Shown here: in pieces, positions 22,801 through 34,195 of the stretch
Numbering within the stretch: the first letter of the stretch is position 1
Layout: the number at the start of each line of letters is the position of its first letter
Assembly (NCBI GenBank): GCA_963971405.1
Contig: OZ020486.1
Location: 29,783,419-29,847,418 of the forward strand
Direction: 5' to 3'
DNA from: Psococerastis gibbosa
Lineage: Eukaryota; Arthropoda; Insecta; Psocodea; Psocidae
DNA length: 64,000 bases
The notes under the pieces: model-generated
Databases searched by the model: none
What the model saw: the letters and a program-made list of their open reading frames with translations, nothing else
Told to the model about the DNA's origin: nothing
Program-made: the position numbers and the translations under genes

Positions 22801-25800
22801 CCCCCTACATTGACGGTGCCTATGACAGCGACTGTGACGACACTAGCGACAATCATCACTGTCTGCACCGTGTCTGTCCAGACTACAGCTTTCACACCTC
22901 CCTAACAGAAAACAAAAATTAAATGTAGCATACCACCAAAGCGGCTTGAGCCTTTTTGATGGTACCAGAACTATGTTTAACAAAGGCCGGCCGCCTTACC
23001 AAGTTGAATCCAGCGGACCAGAACAGGTTCAAAGATGCAGATAACTTGGTAGTGTGCACAGTGCCGGTAGGGAAACATGGTAGGACTTGTCCTGGTCACC
23101 TCCGAACTAATCGTGTGACTTCACTGTGTTTCCCAAGTGGTTCGGAATCCGCTATAATCAGGAGGTCCCCTGTTCTGTGGGCCGTGTCCAACCATACTAC
23201 TACTAACTATGTTTAACAAAGGGTTAGATGGACTTAGTACTTATATTGATTGTAGTAATTAGTAGTCATTGGAAGCGTGTCGTGGTGGAACCCATTGTCA
23301 GGGGAAAGAAGCTCTGTCCTAATTTTTCAATTACTGTGAGGTTCTTGCCTCTTATGACTATTAACACAGCAAGCAATGTAAATAATGTTACGCCATTGTC
23401 ATTAACCTTTACCAATAGATTGTCGTTTTCAGTTTGTAAATCTCTACCGCCAGGTAGTGCTACGACTCCCTCCTCAGACAAAAAAGGGGTACCGACGTCA
23501 AATCAGACAGATCAAGCACCATAAACAGTCTCTATACTCGAAGTCATTGGTCTTCGCCGTAGTAAAATCTAAACGTTCCTTGGCAATGTAAAAACTCCTA
23601 CTGTACACCATTTCAACCTCGCAGGTTTGTATTGTCTATGAGGTGAAAGTATAATAATCACTCACCAGCGTTGTATAAAACATGCAGACGAAACATGTAG
23701 CGGAGATTAGAATGTTTAGGTTGATTCCCGTCAGTTGCGACAATCCCAATGCAGGGGCATACATCACAATGGGAATGTAAAGAAGCTGGAAAAAACATAC
23801 TCGTATTATATTTTATGTGGCAGTAGATTGCGTGATAACAGGCAGCGGTCAATCTGTCACATCCAAGGATGATAGGCTTTCTATATCATCCTGGACGTGA
23901 CAATGTGCTAATTTCATAAATTTCAATATACATTGACTATTGTTTTTTTCGCAACATATTGTTGCTTTCCTATTTTTTCTTTCCAATGTATACGTAGTAT
24001 AAAGAAAGCTTTGTGATGGTCGAAATTTTTGATTCCGAGATTTCAACGGAAGTACACGTTTTGAGGTCCCAGGAACCCAAAAAAGTGGTTTTTACGAAAT
24101 GTCTGTCTGTAGCTCTGTCAGTCTGTCCATCGATTTCCGGGCTAACTACTCAGTCAATTTTGATGAAATTCGGCATGTAGGTTCACAAAAATCATACCTC
24201 GGGACAATTTTTTTTATTTGGGGCTAACTCAATTTGGGGGGGTTTATTCTCAAAAAAATCCTAAAAACGTCTATAGAAATTATTTCTATAAAACGGCTCG
24301 AACGATTTTTTTTAAATTCATATATATTGTAGTTGTTATTAATGTTAATAAAATGCGAGAGGTCGCTTGCCCCTTGATAGTTTGCTTCTGGGGGTAAAAA
24401 AATAAAAACAACTAAATTTAAATGAGAAATGACTAAAAAATAATTTTTCTGCTAAACCTTTAGATCGATGATTTCTACCTTCAGGCATGTTTTACGTGTT
24501 AAATTGAATAACGAAACCGGACAGGTTGCCTTCCCAAGAAACTATTTGGTTTTGTGCAAATTCTTTTTTTTTTTTTTTTAATGAGAAAAAATTCACGCTT
24601 AAATGCCAACTGCCCTGCCATTATTACTGTGTGGTAATGTGTTGGTCTGACCAATCCAGAATTTACCTCACCTCCAGTGACGTCAGGTGGACAACCCCCC
24701 CCCCCCCATAGATATCCAAAATTTACCCATAGGAAAATTATTTACCATGAATTTACTCATTTTCTCTATCTACTAATTGATAAATTGGAAAGCATGTTCG
24801 TGTAAACTCGGACCGGTTCTTTTATATTGCGGTCGAACAAAACGAACATACTTAGTACAATGTATGTAATGTTATTGCAATTTTATGTTTATGCAATGGT
24901 TCAGATGGAAGAATTTTTTTATATTATTGCAATATCGCACTCAGCAATATTATTACAGCAAGTTATGGTTAATTTCTCAGTTCTATATTCTATTTACTGG
25001 GTAGGCTACATGAATTTGCCTGTACCGCATGTTATTATATGCTGTATAGCAGCTACACAGGCCTTGCATCTGGGTTGAATGAGTGAATGAGTATTTTTAT
25101 TTTGAAGGACTTTTTATAGACCCCTAGGACGTATGACGACCCTTAAGTCCCGTGCTCAATGCCAACGACCCCGTGGATTCTGTTGGAATCAATAATGGAA
25201 GGGAATCAGAAGACATTTACATGTGCATTTAGCCTATGGGCATTTAGACCTACCCTGCTCGCATGGTTTTCATACACCCAGAAGAAACTAAAATATACAA
25301 TGGATTATGCAAACAACAAAATATTACAAATTACGAATTGATTCTGATTAGTTCATCCTTTGCTGGTGGGCTGATATCGTACACATACAAAAAGGTAACC
25401 ACTTATACATTTTGGCCTACATGCAGTTTACAACATTATATATGTAGTAGTTTTCAATGCTCAACTCACCGTGCCTAGAAGATAAAGGGCTGAGCCTAAT
25501 TTTCGGAGGACTGGGCTGTACCTCCTCTCTAGGTATTCATAAGAGGACGTGATCTGAAGATTGTACAAAACAGGTACGAAGAAAACAGCAGCAACGCCGT
25601 AGGATACTGCTTCTGCAATAACACCTAGCCATAGCAGAGTGCCGTAGGTATACATTTCAGATGGTAAGCCCATCATGGAAATCCCTGAGATGTGTCTGAA
25701 AGGTGATAGAAATGTGATTACTATTCAATTCAACCTCGAATTTGTCACTCACATGTCACTTTTCACTATAGATACAATTGAAATGGAACGAAAAGTTCTC

Positions 25801-28800
25801 AGGATTTTAGTTTTTTAAACTGTCCTGCAGCCGTAGCACGAGGTTTAAATTTAACTTACTACAGGGGTTACAAAGGTATAAACAAAAGACTTTTTAGAAT
25901 GGAAAGTGTCATTTGTTTTGTTCGCAATACTAACCCCGCGGTAATAAGTTAACTTGATAACTCGTGTTGCTGTTGCCGCAGGGTCAAGACTAAAATCAGT
26001 GTTATGAGACGGGGGGGGGGGGGGGGTGTCAAGGGCGGATTTTAGGGGGGGTCAGAGGGTCCGGACCCCCCCCCCTCCCAAATAAATTAACTTACACTAG
26101 ATAACAATGGGTTTACAGTGGGAATTAAAAATAATCATGTTTTTTAATGTTATAATCCACTGAACCTGACCGCTGACCCCCCCTAAATCGGAGGCAAAAT
26201 CCGCCCTTAATTGGGGGGGGGGGGGTGCTATATTGCCTTGCCATAATATTTATTTCGTTATCCCTCACTCGCCCACAAATCTGTCACTTTCTTACTTTTG
26301 AATATGATAGATTAAATTTTTTTATTTTATAAAAGTTACTGAAGACTATTGTGTGCATCGTATCATAAGAAATGTTTAGTTTTTGGTGGGTTTGATTTGA
26401 CTACTTTAATTTAAGTTGTAAATGACTACTTCATGCATAATATAATAGTGTATTTTTAATTTATGGTACCTACCGTAGCTTTTTCATATTTAATGATTGA
26501 GGGCTAAAATTTCACGTAAAATAGATACCGTACCATGAAAAAACTACAAAGCCAATATTTTATTATCTTACTGAGTTAATTTAATAAAAAATAAGTATTA
26601 AATATCGCGCGGGCTGCCAATTTCCTACGGTCTAATTCTTCGGAAACCCTTCAAATTTAAATTATGCAGAGTTTCTTCAAACATGAGTCGCATAATAGTA
26701 ATAGTAATAGTAACGGTACAATATTAAATTTTTATTGTATTATGGTGCGGAAGTAGACTAATAATAAGTAGGATTGGACGATTGACCTTTTATTTTGCTC
26801 ATTGACCTCGAATCGTAATGCCAGTAGGTAGGTACTTATAATTCAATGGAGTGCCCACAGCAGTCATGGCCGTAAGCAGATGGCAGGCCACCCTTCTTAT
26901 TTCATTCTCTTTCAAAACCAAAAAATAATCCAAAAGAAACCATCAACGATAGCTGATTTCGTATTTTGTTGTCGATGAGAGCGAGAATAACTTAGAAGTT
27001 AATTAAACTGTCTTAACTCTTAACGTGTTACGTTGAACACATCAAGATGACACATATTGCAGTTAATCTATTAGAGGAATAAGGAAACATTTAGACAGGA
27101 ATCCAGATTGTGGAGTGATAGAATTTGATAGAATTTTCACTCTATAAAATTAAAATTAAAAGCCACGGAACACTGTGCTTCTTCGATATCAGAATTGTAT
27201 TATACGCAGGGACGGATCCAGCCCATTTGGGGGGGGGGGGTAGTTGGGGGTAAAAATAGGAAAGACATAATGTAGGTTTGATTAAATCAGAGCGTAATAA
27301 ATTAACGTACAATAGATTTACTAAAGTTAGTTTGGGAGGGGGGGTGGCAGCTACCCCCGCTGCCCCCCTGTATCCGTCCATGACTCGTATGCTTCTTTAG
27401 GAATATCAGTGTTTCGTGACTTTTAACTTCTGGTCAGACAGTATCTTATTTAACCGTATATAATACATTCTGGTATTTTTAGAAAATTACACAGAAAATT
27501 GAGTGAAGTTGTGAGAACCCATCTACATAACTCGATTATAAATTGACAAGAGGCAGTTTCAGTAGAAACAGTACAACTGCCCGCAAATCAGCTTAATCCA
27601 ACTCCATGAAGTGTATTACATCTTCAGCTACCTACTGTAACAAGATAAGACGGTTTCTTAAACGTCCATGGACACGTCTTTTTTTAATTTGATAGACAAC
27701 ACCCCTGCCCTAGGACAGGTGAGCCGGGTTCTTCAAGGTTGTTCGTCAATAGACAAAGTGATTGCGGTCGACGATCTGGTTGGGAATAGTTTTTGGCATT
27801 GAACTACTATCCGATCCACATGTCACTGGGTCGTAAGTGTTTCTAACGTATTTCTTTCTTCGATTTTTCCAACACCAACCCATTAACTTTTCAAGAAATA
27901 TAGTGAGCCGTTAGCTCAATAGTCATGTCCACTCTTCCAGTGAATCTAAAATAAATTTCGATGTTTCTTTCTTTATTTCAGAAACAAACCCAGGATCTAC
28001 AGCTCGCTCATGTACAACTGGTTCAAGCTTTTGCTTGCCCTCAGTCTCAGGGTATTTTTTTTTATGAAAAAAAGATTAATCAAGCAAGTCAATGTATCGA
28101 ACCTCTATTGGAAGCTCTTCAGTCCCCTTTGTAGGTAATATCTGTATTGAGTCACGACAGGTCTCCGATCGCATGTTGTGTAGAGAATCACTAGGAGCAT
28201 GCTACCAACTAAGTCAACGAAGTTAAGTTCTGTTTCCTTTCTATCTTGGGGCACCCATTGATGATCATCTGCATCAGGTGGCCGAAATGCAGAAACTATA
28301 CTGTCAGTTATGACCAATCGCCAATAGTCGTCGAAAAAAAAAGATTCACGTTCCATATACCATTGAGATCTATACTTAAAGCATACCTAATATAATAAAT
28401 AATATTGATAGGTACCTAATCTACAATCAATTGCAAAGGGAGAAAGAAAGAAAGGAAGAAAGAAAATGGTAGTTTTTTCGGGTCCCTCACTCTTACAACA
28501 GTTGATTAGTTAGTAATCTATACCAATTATTGCAGATTAAATTGAGAAATTTCCTAATGTACTTTTAAAGAATGCCTATTAACGTGTATACAATATACTG
28601 TATACACTTCTAGATCTACCTAAGACGTATGTTGAAAAAAAAATAGTATATTTTCATACAATTTTTATTTTTACCTGTTTGGCATGATGTGAATGCGAAT
28701 ATAGTGGGGCGCTCACCCTTTCATATCTCTATAGGGCCTATGTATGAGATGCATGTTACAAGTTCACGTCTGCACATCTGTTGATTTATCTTCATCATTA

Positions 28801-31800
28801 ATATTATTTTCAAAATGTATGAAATGAAAGAAATGTTATTTTTGAAATTTAAATTATATACGCCCACTGCGTAGCATAGGCTAATAGGCTACTGTTTTCG
28901 AATCTACACCCAGCTAAAATTTTATTTTCTGAAATTTGGCAGGCAGTCAAAACTGTAATAAACACTTGTCGCTAGTTCAATCATTACTGACTGGCCCATA
29001 AATTATTTTGGATTGTGTAACAAAAAAACAAAGCAATGTCAATTTAACCACGCAAAAATCGTTTTTGCTTTAGAGGCACTAAGTTTTGGCAACTGGATCG
29101 ATTCTTAAAATGGATTGTTTAATTAGTCGTACTAATTATTGTAAACAGTAGATACCCTCTAAATGTTAAAAAAAAAAAATAAAATGCAATTTCATTTTAA
29201 TCTCAGCTGGTATAAATAAAACTACAGACTTCTGAGGGTTCAGTGGCAAGGAGGCAGCGTGCTTGTACGCGTCTCTACACACCATGCGACCGGAGACGAG
29301 TAATAAGGCGCTTAATCCACCTACGTCAATAGTCAAAACCACATTTACTGTTGACTATTGACGTAGGTGGAATAAGCGCCTAACCAACACTACTAACTTA
29401 TACAGAGAAGACTGAAGAGGTCAGTCGGATATACATTTATTTAAATGTTTGTATGCGACTCACCTTGTAATAAAATCAAATAAAGAGTTAACATAGATTT
29501 TTTATATGCGCAAACATATGGTTAATAACCCATGACATAACTTTTGCTGGCTAACTGCCACACTTTTTTGGCAAGTTAGGCAAAACTAGTGATGATGACG
29601 TTGATGAAAATAATTTTTTTAGTAGACCTTCCCAAGCGTAAAATAGTAACTTATCCAGGAATAAGTGTAAATTATTCTAAATAGACCACAAAGAATGTAA
29701 ATTGATTTACGGCAATTAAAGCGGAGTAAAAATTAATTTGCTTGCTGTTAATTAGTTATATGTAGGCGGAACATGACAAATCATTTGATTTTCTGCTTAA
29801 TTTACAAATCTGGGGATTAGTTTTAATAGCGTGTGAAAAGGGTGTAAAATGTAAATAATGGCCCAGCAGTGCGCCTGCTCTTCCTTTTCAAGTTGCAGCC
29901 GGTTGGCTGGTTGGCAGCAATATGTGGCATCGATGCCTGTCTTCCCCTCGACCAGAGGCGTAAAGTTTTAGAATGATGGCGGGGCAAAACTAAGTAGACC
30001 TTATGACGTCATCAGGCAGAATAAGGAAAAATTGAAAATATAAGAGCAAAATAGTAGGGTTTTACGCATTTTAATAGTTTTAAAGTATAGCTGTAAATTT
30101 TACAAAGCTAAAAAAGGAATATTTATATTCATATTGCTGCAAAGGGGACCATGAAGTATGAACCACGTCTTTCAATGCTCGAGGCTGGGGGGGGGGGGCA
30201 AGTTGGACCGTGCCCCCCTCCAAACTTTACGCCCCTGCCCTCTATGGCGATTATATTTAATCTTGAACTGGATTTAAATTTGTTGTGTTTAAATTTTTAA
30301 CCCCAAGAATAAGTTATAATAGCAAACAACATAGTAGGCTCGCAGGTAAGTTTATTATTATTATTTTTTTGGTGCAAGGCTATAGTAGATAGGCCTACAT
30401 CGTATATACAGTCAATGCAAGTCAAAAAAGTTTTATATTCCATTTTTTTTTCAATGAATCATAATATTAATTAGTAAATATGTAAGTACAGCATTGAAAA
30501 ACCAATTCCCAATTCATACGGAAACTTTTTTAAAGTAGCTTCGGCTGTACTGCATTGAAGATTACGCCCAAATCTTTGCAAGTGATTGGCCCTTGATGAC
30601 GATACGCAGTTTGGGAGAAAATACCTCCAACCTTAATTGACACATAAATTTAAATTAATTTATAATAGATTGCCAATTATTATTATTATGTACAAAATAT
30701 ATAGACACCACGTGACCCAATTAAGAGCTCCTGATACGAACACCAACGGCCGCGTTGGGCTAGGCTGCCCATTATCACATAGACCCCTCATCTTCTGGTA
30801 GACTACTGTATTTACAGTGCATATAGTAATTTAACGTATACTACACACTTGATGCAGGTGAAGGCCGATGCCGTATCGAAATTAACTGAATAGGCTAGGT
30901 ACTTGTAATGTATCTACGAAAGTGAAAGGATAGCATTGAGCTATAGTTTTACACCCATGATGCCAATGACAATATTTTGCATTTGGTATGAAGTCTGTAT
31001 AGCTTATTGGGGTAAACCTACAGGCTTTATACCTGTTACTCTATCATTACCAGATAGAGTCCTATACCACAATTAAATTAACAATGGCAGGGCTATTTTG
31101 AATTGAAAAATATTTTGCCGGTCATGGACTCGAACCTGATTCACCGGGGCCCCGGATTACTGGCCACTGATATAAACGGTCAATAGAACGCACGCTTGTT
31201 TACCACAACGTTGCTAGAGGGACAGACAGACATTCAGGAGATATATACAGTGAATTAAGTTATAGGGATGCAGAGTACCTATGTATAGTTTCCATCAGAC
31301 AAACAATTAAATACAGAGAGAGAGAGAGAGTATTTTTGAAAATTGTTAACAATTACAATTCAGAAGGTCAAGCCACGGCGATAAGTCCCGCGGTGGCGAC
31401 TAAATCGCCGTGAACGACATTGTGACGCACGGTACCCATAGCAAAAGAGCATTAAAAATAATAATCAGCTTATTGTCTAAAAATAAAATATATAAAATAA
31501 TATCGGCTTCGGTGGCAAGGTGGTAGCGTCTTTGAACGTGTGCGAGTCTCTACACACCATGCGACCGGAGACGAGTCGTAACCAACACGGCTACTAGCCT
31601 ACAGAGGTCTACAGGTCAATCGGATACAGTCATTAAATTTTATGTAAGCAATTATAACCTTTTGCATAGAAATAAACCAATGGCGGATCCACAAGGGGGT
31701 CAGGGGGGTCATGACCGAAATGAGTAAAATTCATATGATAGTAAAAAAAGTTTTAAAAAAAATTGAATTAAACTCAAATTTTGAACAAAAAAATTACCCT

Positions 31801-32078
31801 TTAAACTTACATACAGCTTGTGACCCCCCTAAATTTTCCGCTGGATCCGCTCTTGAAATAAACACATAATGGGTTGGATCTACTTACCCTGCCAAGAGGG
31901 AGGTGGCAATAGGAAGAACTCCCATCGACTTTCCTCCCAGAAGGTACTCATCGGTGGTGTTTTGCTTCTGTTTTGCACAAAATGCAAAGTAGAGCCCGAT
32001 GAGTACAGAGACTCCCAGCATGCTTCCGAACACGACATAGTCAAGCACATCGAATAGAGAGTCATTGTTTATATCCAT
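13832..32078 (-). CDS. SLC5 sodium-coupled solute transporter (SMVT/SMCT group), gene 1, complete
   Basis: Ten coding exons on the minus strand: 32078-31888, 25695-25470, 23785-23666, 22901-22747, 20731-20591, 18523-18305, 17826-17643, 15228-14942, 14324-14111 and 13891-13832. All are GT-AG; phases are 2,0,0,2,2,2,0,2,0. The sum is 1797 nt, 598 residues, typical for SLC5A5/6/8/12 (about 610-640). Landmarks: TDEYLLGGKSM after TM1; GLPSEMYTYG; ITSSYEYLERRY; YAPALGLSQLTG; GGVKAVVWTDTVQ; DPTTRHTFWG; VNQGMVQRYLS; LPGIFMAGIYSAALSSMSAC; SMTGVLFEDFVKP; FPWVTSTGALAGG. Sequons NDT and NIT lie in the late extracellular loop. The plasma-membrane carrier should use Na+ to import a small anion such as a monocarboxylate or vitamin; the substrate cannot be read from sequence. 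A UTR splice acceptor at 32114 implies a non-coding first exon upstream. The last exon encodes only 19 residues. Confidence 0.93.
15902..15919 (+). repeat. Long G run in SLC5 gene 1 intron
   Basis: A homopolymer of about 18 G. Such runs recur throughout the window, mostly inside the ends of the hAT-like MITEs. This one has no clear partner end. Confidence 0.6.
16036..16220. mobile_element. hAT-like MITE with inner G/C runs, copy H1
   Basis: The ends are GAAGGCCGTAGCCA and TGGCTACGGCCTTG, inverted. A perfect 8-bp duplication CAAATAAT lies at 16028-16035 and 16221-16228. Poly-C runs of about 14-17 lie inside each end. 8-bp duplications and C/GAxGGC-type ends are characteristic of hAT transposons. 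There is no coding capacity. Confidence 0.88.
16504..16682. mobile_element. hAT-like MITE with inner G runs, copy H2
   Basis: The ends are CAAGGATGGATCC and GGATCCGTCATTG. Flanking 8-mers ATTCCAAA (16496-16503) and ATTCCAAC (16683-16690) differ at one base. G runs lie inside both ends; the core is AT-rich. Confidence 0.85.
18748..18928. mobile_element. hAT-like MITE with G runs, copy H3
   Basis: The ends are CAAGGGCGGATTTT and AAAATCCGCCCTTG, inverted, with G runs inside. No clear 8-bp duplication remains. The core (GGATTATAACATTAAAAAAC and ACTGTAAACCCAT) matches the copy at 26030 in the opposite orientation. Confidence 0.75.
18930..19147 (+). repeat. Family R repeat, copy 3 (internally shortened)
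   Basis: Contains GAGTTAACCCAAAATAG, GGTCCCGAGATATTATG, then CGTGTAAATCCACTGAAATC and ACAAAGCTTTCCTTTTACTA. The middle part with CAGACAGACA is missing. It abuts MITE M5. Confidence 0.65.
19161..19527. mobile_element. Long foldback MITE (copy M5), two-module arms
   Basis: It begins GGTGCCCATTCCATTGACC and ends in the inverted GGTCAATGGAATGGGCGCC. The direct 3-bp flank is TAT on both sides. Each arm has an outer module up to ACTTA and an inner module starting GGCGGGGTTTCCACCGACC. The arms carry GGTGACGTGGTAGCAGAC. Near-identical copies are at 38989 and 45294. Confidence 0.88.
20862..21002. mobile_element. Foldback MITE, copy M2
   Basis: Ends GGCGGTGTTTCCACATACG and inverted CGTATGTGGAAACACCGCC. 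The centre has GACGAGGTAGCAG. Flanks are TAA and TCA, one base from a 3-bp duplication. It lies in SLC5 gene 1 between exons 4 and 5. Confidence 0.85.
21175..21330 (+). repeat. Purine-rich GGGAAA quasi-repeat
   Basis: A run of irregular repeats of the type AGGGAAAT, spaced 8-35 bases (for example TTTTGAGGGAAATTTGAAG). The complement resembles the pyrimidine-rich tract at 50690-51090 in style. No gene. Confidence 0.5.
21490..22085. other. GC-richer unclassified block in SLC5 gene 1 intron
   Basis: About 600 bp noticeably richer in G+C than the flanks, with several overlapping short open frames on both strands (for example 21780-22010 plus and 21746-21937 minus) but no domain that I recognise. 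A degraded transposon segment is most likely. Confidence 0.3.
22207..22354. mobile_element. Foldback MITE, copy M3
   Basis: The left end is GGCGCTGATTCCACCAACG and the right end is the inverted complement ending CAGTGCC. It is flanked by a direct TTA on both sides (22204-22206 and 22355-22357). Arms of about 60 bp carry ACGTCAATAGTGATATTAA; the centre has GACAAGGTAGCAGACATTTT. Confidence 0.9.
22987..23204 (+). mobile_element. CTA-tailed SINE-like element, copy 2
   Basis: The body is nearly identical to 4990-5232 (GCCGGCCGCCTTACCAAG to CAACCATACTACTACT). It is flanked by an 18-bp direct repeat AACTATGTTTAACAAAGG at 22969-22986 and 23205-23222. It lacks a ~25-base segment near the 3' end that copy 1 has (around 5190-5210). 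Confidence 0.88.
23957..24820 (-). repeat. Family R repeat, copy 4 (longest reverse copy)
   Basis: In reverse orientation: GTATACGTAGTATAAAGAAA, TGATGGTCGAAATTT, CTGTCTGTAGCTCTGTCAG, ATGAAATTCGGCATGTAGG, TTGATAGTTTGCTTCTGGG, and finally the complement of GAACCGGTCCGAG near 24810. This copy best shows the family's full length, about 0.86 kb. It lies in SLC5 gene 1 intron 2-3. Confidence 0.8.
26030..26209. mobile_element. hAT-like MITE with G runs, copy H4
   Basis: Ends CAAGGGCGGATTTTAGG and CAAAATCCGCCCTTAA. The core is the reverse complement of H3. Long G runs lie both inside and just outside the element. No clear duplication. Confidence 0.72.
27207..27382. mobile_element. hAT-like MITE with G runs, copy H5
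   Basis: Ends CAGGGACGGATCCAGCC and inverted TATCCGTCCATG. The core GAGCGTAATAAATTAACG with ACAATAGATTTAC is shared with the copy at 32529, so both belong to one subfamily. No 8-bp duplication is readable. Confidence 0.75.
28114..28190 (-). repeat. SINE family 2 remnant (reverse)
   Basis: TCTTCAGTCCCCTTTGTAGG then CGACAGGTCTCCGATCGCAT match, on the minus strand, the GCGACCGGAGACGAGTCG head and the later body of family 2. Confidence 0.55.
28440..28467 (+). repeat. Purine microsatellite (GAAA)n
   Basis: Irregular GAAAGAAAGGAAG repeat, about 27 bases, in SLC5 gene 1 intron 1. Confidence 0.7.
29237..29480 (+). mobile_element. tRNA-like SINE family 2, copy interrupted by MITE M4
   Basis: GTGGCAAGGAGGCAGCG (A-box-like), CGCGTCTCTACACACC, GCGACCGGAGACGAGTAA, then the MITE, then TAACCAACACTACTAAC and GAGGTCAGTCGGATATAC. 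The uninterrupted relative at 31508 shows the pre-insertion sequence. Confidence 0.75.
29307..29380. mobile_element. Foldback MITE, copy M4, 74 bp, nested in SINE family 2
   Basis: An almost perfect palindrome: GGCGCTTAATCCACCTACG and its inverted mate ending AATAAGCGCC around ACCACATTTACTG. TAA is duplicated at 29304-29306 and 29381-29383. It is the shortest member of the family and lacks the central GGTAGCAGA motif. Confidence 0.92.
29953..30237. mobile_element. hAT-like MITE with G run and one internal unit, copy H6
   Basis: Ends CAGAGGCGTAAAGTTTTAG and inverted CCAAACTTTACGCCCCTG. Flanking 8-mers CCCTCGAC and CCCTCTAT agree at six positions. The interior carries AAAATAGTAGGGTTTTACGC, the unit that is tandemly repeated at 63.3-64 kb. 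Confidence 0.75.
31085..31200 (-). repeat. tRNA-like sequence, probable SINE fragment
   Basis: The minus strand has a perfect B-box-like GGTTCGAGTCC, preceded by TATCAGTGGCCAGTAATCC as a possible A box. The acceptor stems do not pair, so it is not a functional tRNA gene. Confidence 0.45.
31508..31660 (+). mobile_element. tRNA-like SINE family 2, uninterrupted copy
   Basis: TCGGTGGCAAGGTGGTAGCG (A-box-like), GTGTGCGAGTCTC (weak B-box-like), GCGACCGGAGACGAGTCG, TAACCAACACGGCTACTAGC, AGGTCAATCGGATACAG. It serves as the empty-site reference for MITE M4. Confidence 0.7.
31678..31855. mobile_element. hAT-like MITE, copy H7
   Basis: Ends CAATGGCGGATCCAC and inverted CTGGATCCGCTCTTG. A perfect 8-bp duplication AAATAAAC lies at 31670-31677 and 31856-31863. 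It lies 32 bp downstream of the first coding exon of SLC5 gene 1, in the intron. Confidence 0.9.
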
Positions 32079-32528
32079 AACACAACTCTAGTGAAGAAGA
32101 TGAACATACATTCCCTGAAAATAAAATTATTGAATAATTGAATACCGAGCCAGCATTCTTTGATGTGGTTGGCTATCGCAACTTGGAAATTGCAGCAGAA
32201 AGTCAGTCTAAGTCAAAGGGATGTTCTTTGAATATTTAACATTAAGTACTTATTGGCAGATATTAAAAGGCTGCCTACAAATAACGGCCCGTCAACTTAA
32301 ACTGCTGGCTATGAAATTTCCATGTTATATATCTAACATAACTATCTGACATACCTAATTACCATCTAATATACCTACTACCATTTAACAGACTCGTATC
32401 GGAGCTTGGCTTACGCCCGTTATCACATGTATCTGTCGCAGATTAACATCGAGTGTGTGTACCAGTTTACAAACAGTCAAAAATTCTTGCGGAAACAATG
32501 CCAATAATGTCCGAAAATCCATTGGGTC

Positions 32529-32653
32529 CAGGAACGGATCCAGCCCATTTTTGGGGGTGGGGGTAGTTGAGGGTCAAAATAGGAAAATTAAATTAGAGCG
32601 TAATAAATTAATTTACAATAGATTTACCCCCTACCCCCCTGTATTCATCCTTG
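32529..32653. mobile_element. hAT-like MITE, copy H8
   Basis: Ends CAGGAACGGATCCAGCC and inverted TATTCATCCTTG. A perfect 8-bp duplication ATTGGGTC lies at 32521-32528 and 32654-32661. It is a shortened relative of H5. Confidence 0.9.
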
Positions 32654-34195
32654 ATTGGGTCAAGGGTCAAGGTCCAATGGGCCACTACAAAAGTTAGCGT
32701 ACGTCCATGAAAAACCTTTCAAATAATAATAATAATAATTATACGAAATATAAAATAACTTATTTACAACTATATCGTTATGTGTAACGCAGCAGAGTTT
32801 ATTACTCTTTCAATTTTGTCGTCAGAAGAAAACATACCATAAGTTCATGTTTATATACGGCAAAGTGCGTTCTTTGTACAAAAATAAATAATTCACAAAG
32901 TAAAAATTATAAGTTGCCTAATGTGCATCGACATTCGACAGCAGACATATTTTGTAGTTTTACGAAGTAGGGTCCTATTAAGTCCAACGGACCCAAAATT
33001 TCATTCAGAAAAGACACAAACGCGGGGTCCCTTCGAAAAGGAGAATACTAGAGCTGAGGTGGATAAAGGCCAATTGTACTGTAGAAAATTGCCCCCGGGA
33101 GGGAGGGTACGTTAGAAAGTATACTATGCAAAATTGTAGAATTTAGGCATGTCCCTCATTTAGGCATTTCCCTCTCTGAATGCTTACCCTGATAATGTAT
33201 AGAAATACTATATTATGTATTGCCGTAATAGACAGTTGGCATGATTTGCCAGATCTAATAAATGTTCGGGTCTATAGTAAGCGATAAGTGGTTTCGTTGT
33301 AGAAGGCAACGTCATCGTGGTCTCTGCCCGTGACGAGATGTAGTCTAGAAGATCTCATCTTGCCTTCTCCCCCCCCCCCCAAAAAAAATATATATATATA
33401 TATAAGGTCACACCATTGGTAGGGGTGGGTTGTGTCAAAAAGGCAATTGGACTTACCTGAGCTCTTAGGCTGTATGAAAAATTATCCACCCGGTTATATT
33501 GTATAGACTTTGCGCAAAACTTTCGAACCGCTCGAATTGTGACACTGAACTATGGTGAAACTCGTACAACAGGTGTAGCCCACCAATGGTAAGGTACGAG
33601 TAGCCTACTATCGATAACGTTGTGCAGGTACCTACTTTGATTGTCCCCACTGGCATGGCCATAAACAAGTTACGAGTTTCAAATAATCATTAGCAGTTAT
33701 ATAATGCACCAATAATGCAACACTTACGAATAAATCCCATATTGTATTACTTTTGGAGCCAAAATGGCAAAGTAGCTAGAGCATGTGCTATGATTCCATT
33801 AATTTATTGGCTATTCCCCCTACTACACCCTCGGAACAATATTTGATCCAATAAATATGGGTCTAAGAAAAATTCGAAAGTGTAATTCAGATTCAAATCG
33901 TATATTTCAACACAAAAACATTCCAAATATTTCTTCCATCGAATAAATATTGGGTACAATAAATATTCGATTGAGTAATCAGGGCCATTGTATAATACTA
34001 TAGAATCGTACAACATGGCTAAAAATTATTTTGGGCTAATAATTTTCTATATTCTACAAAACTGTTGATTTCGATGATGATACAAATGTTGAAGTCTGGT
34101 CTCCTCCTGCAATATTTACAGACACATGTTTTGCGTCAGATCTGGAATTCCGACTCTATCGTTTATGCGAGACTATTAAAAAAATGTAATTAGTA

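Noticed and set aside
24827-25078. 83-codon ORF resembling a membrane protein
   Set aside because: The AT-rich codons give hydrophobic residues by composition alone; it sits in an SLC5 gene 1 intron on the opposite strand.
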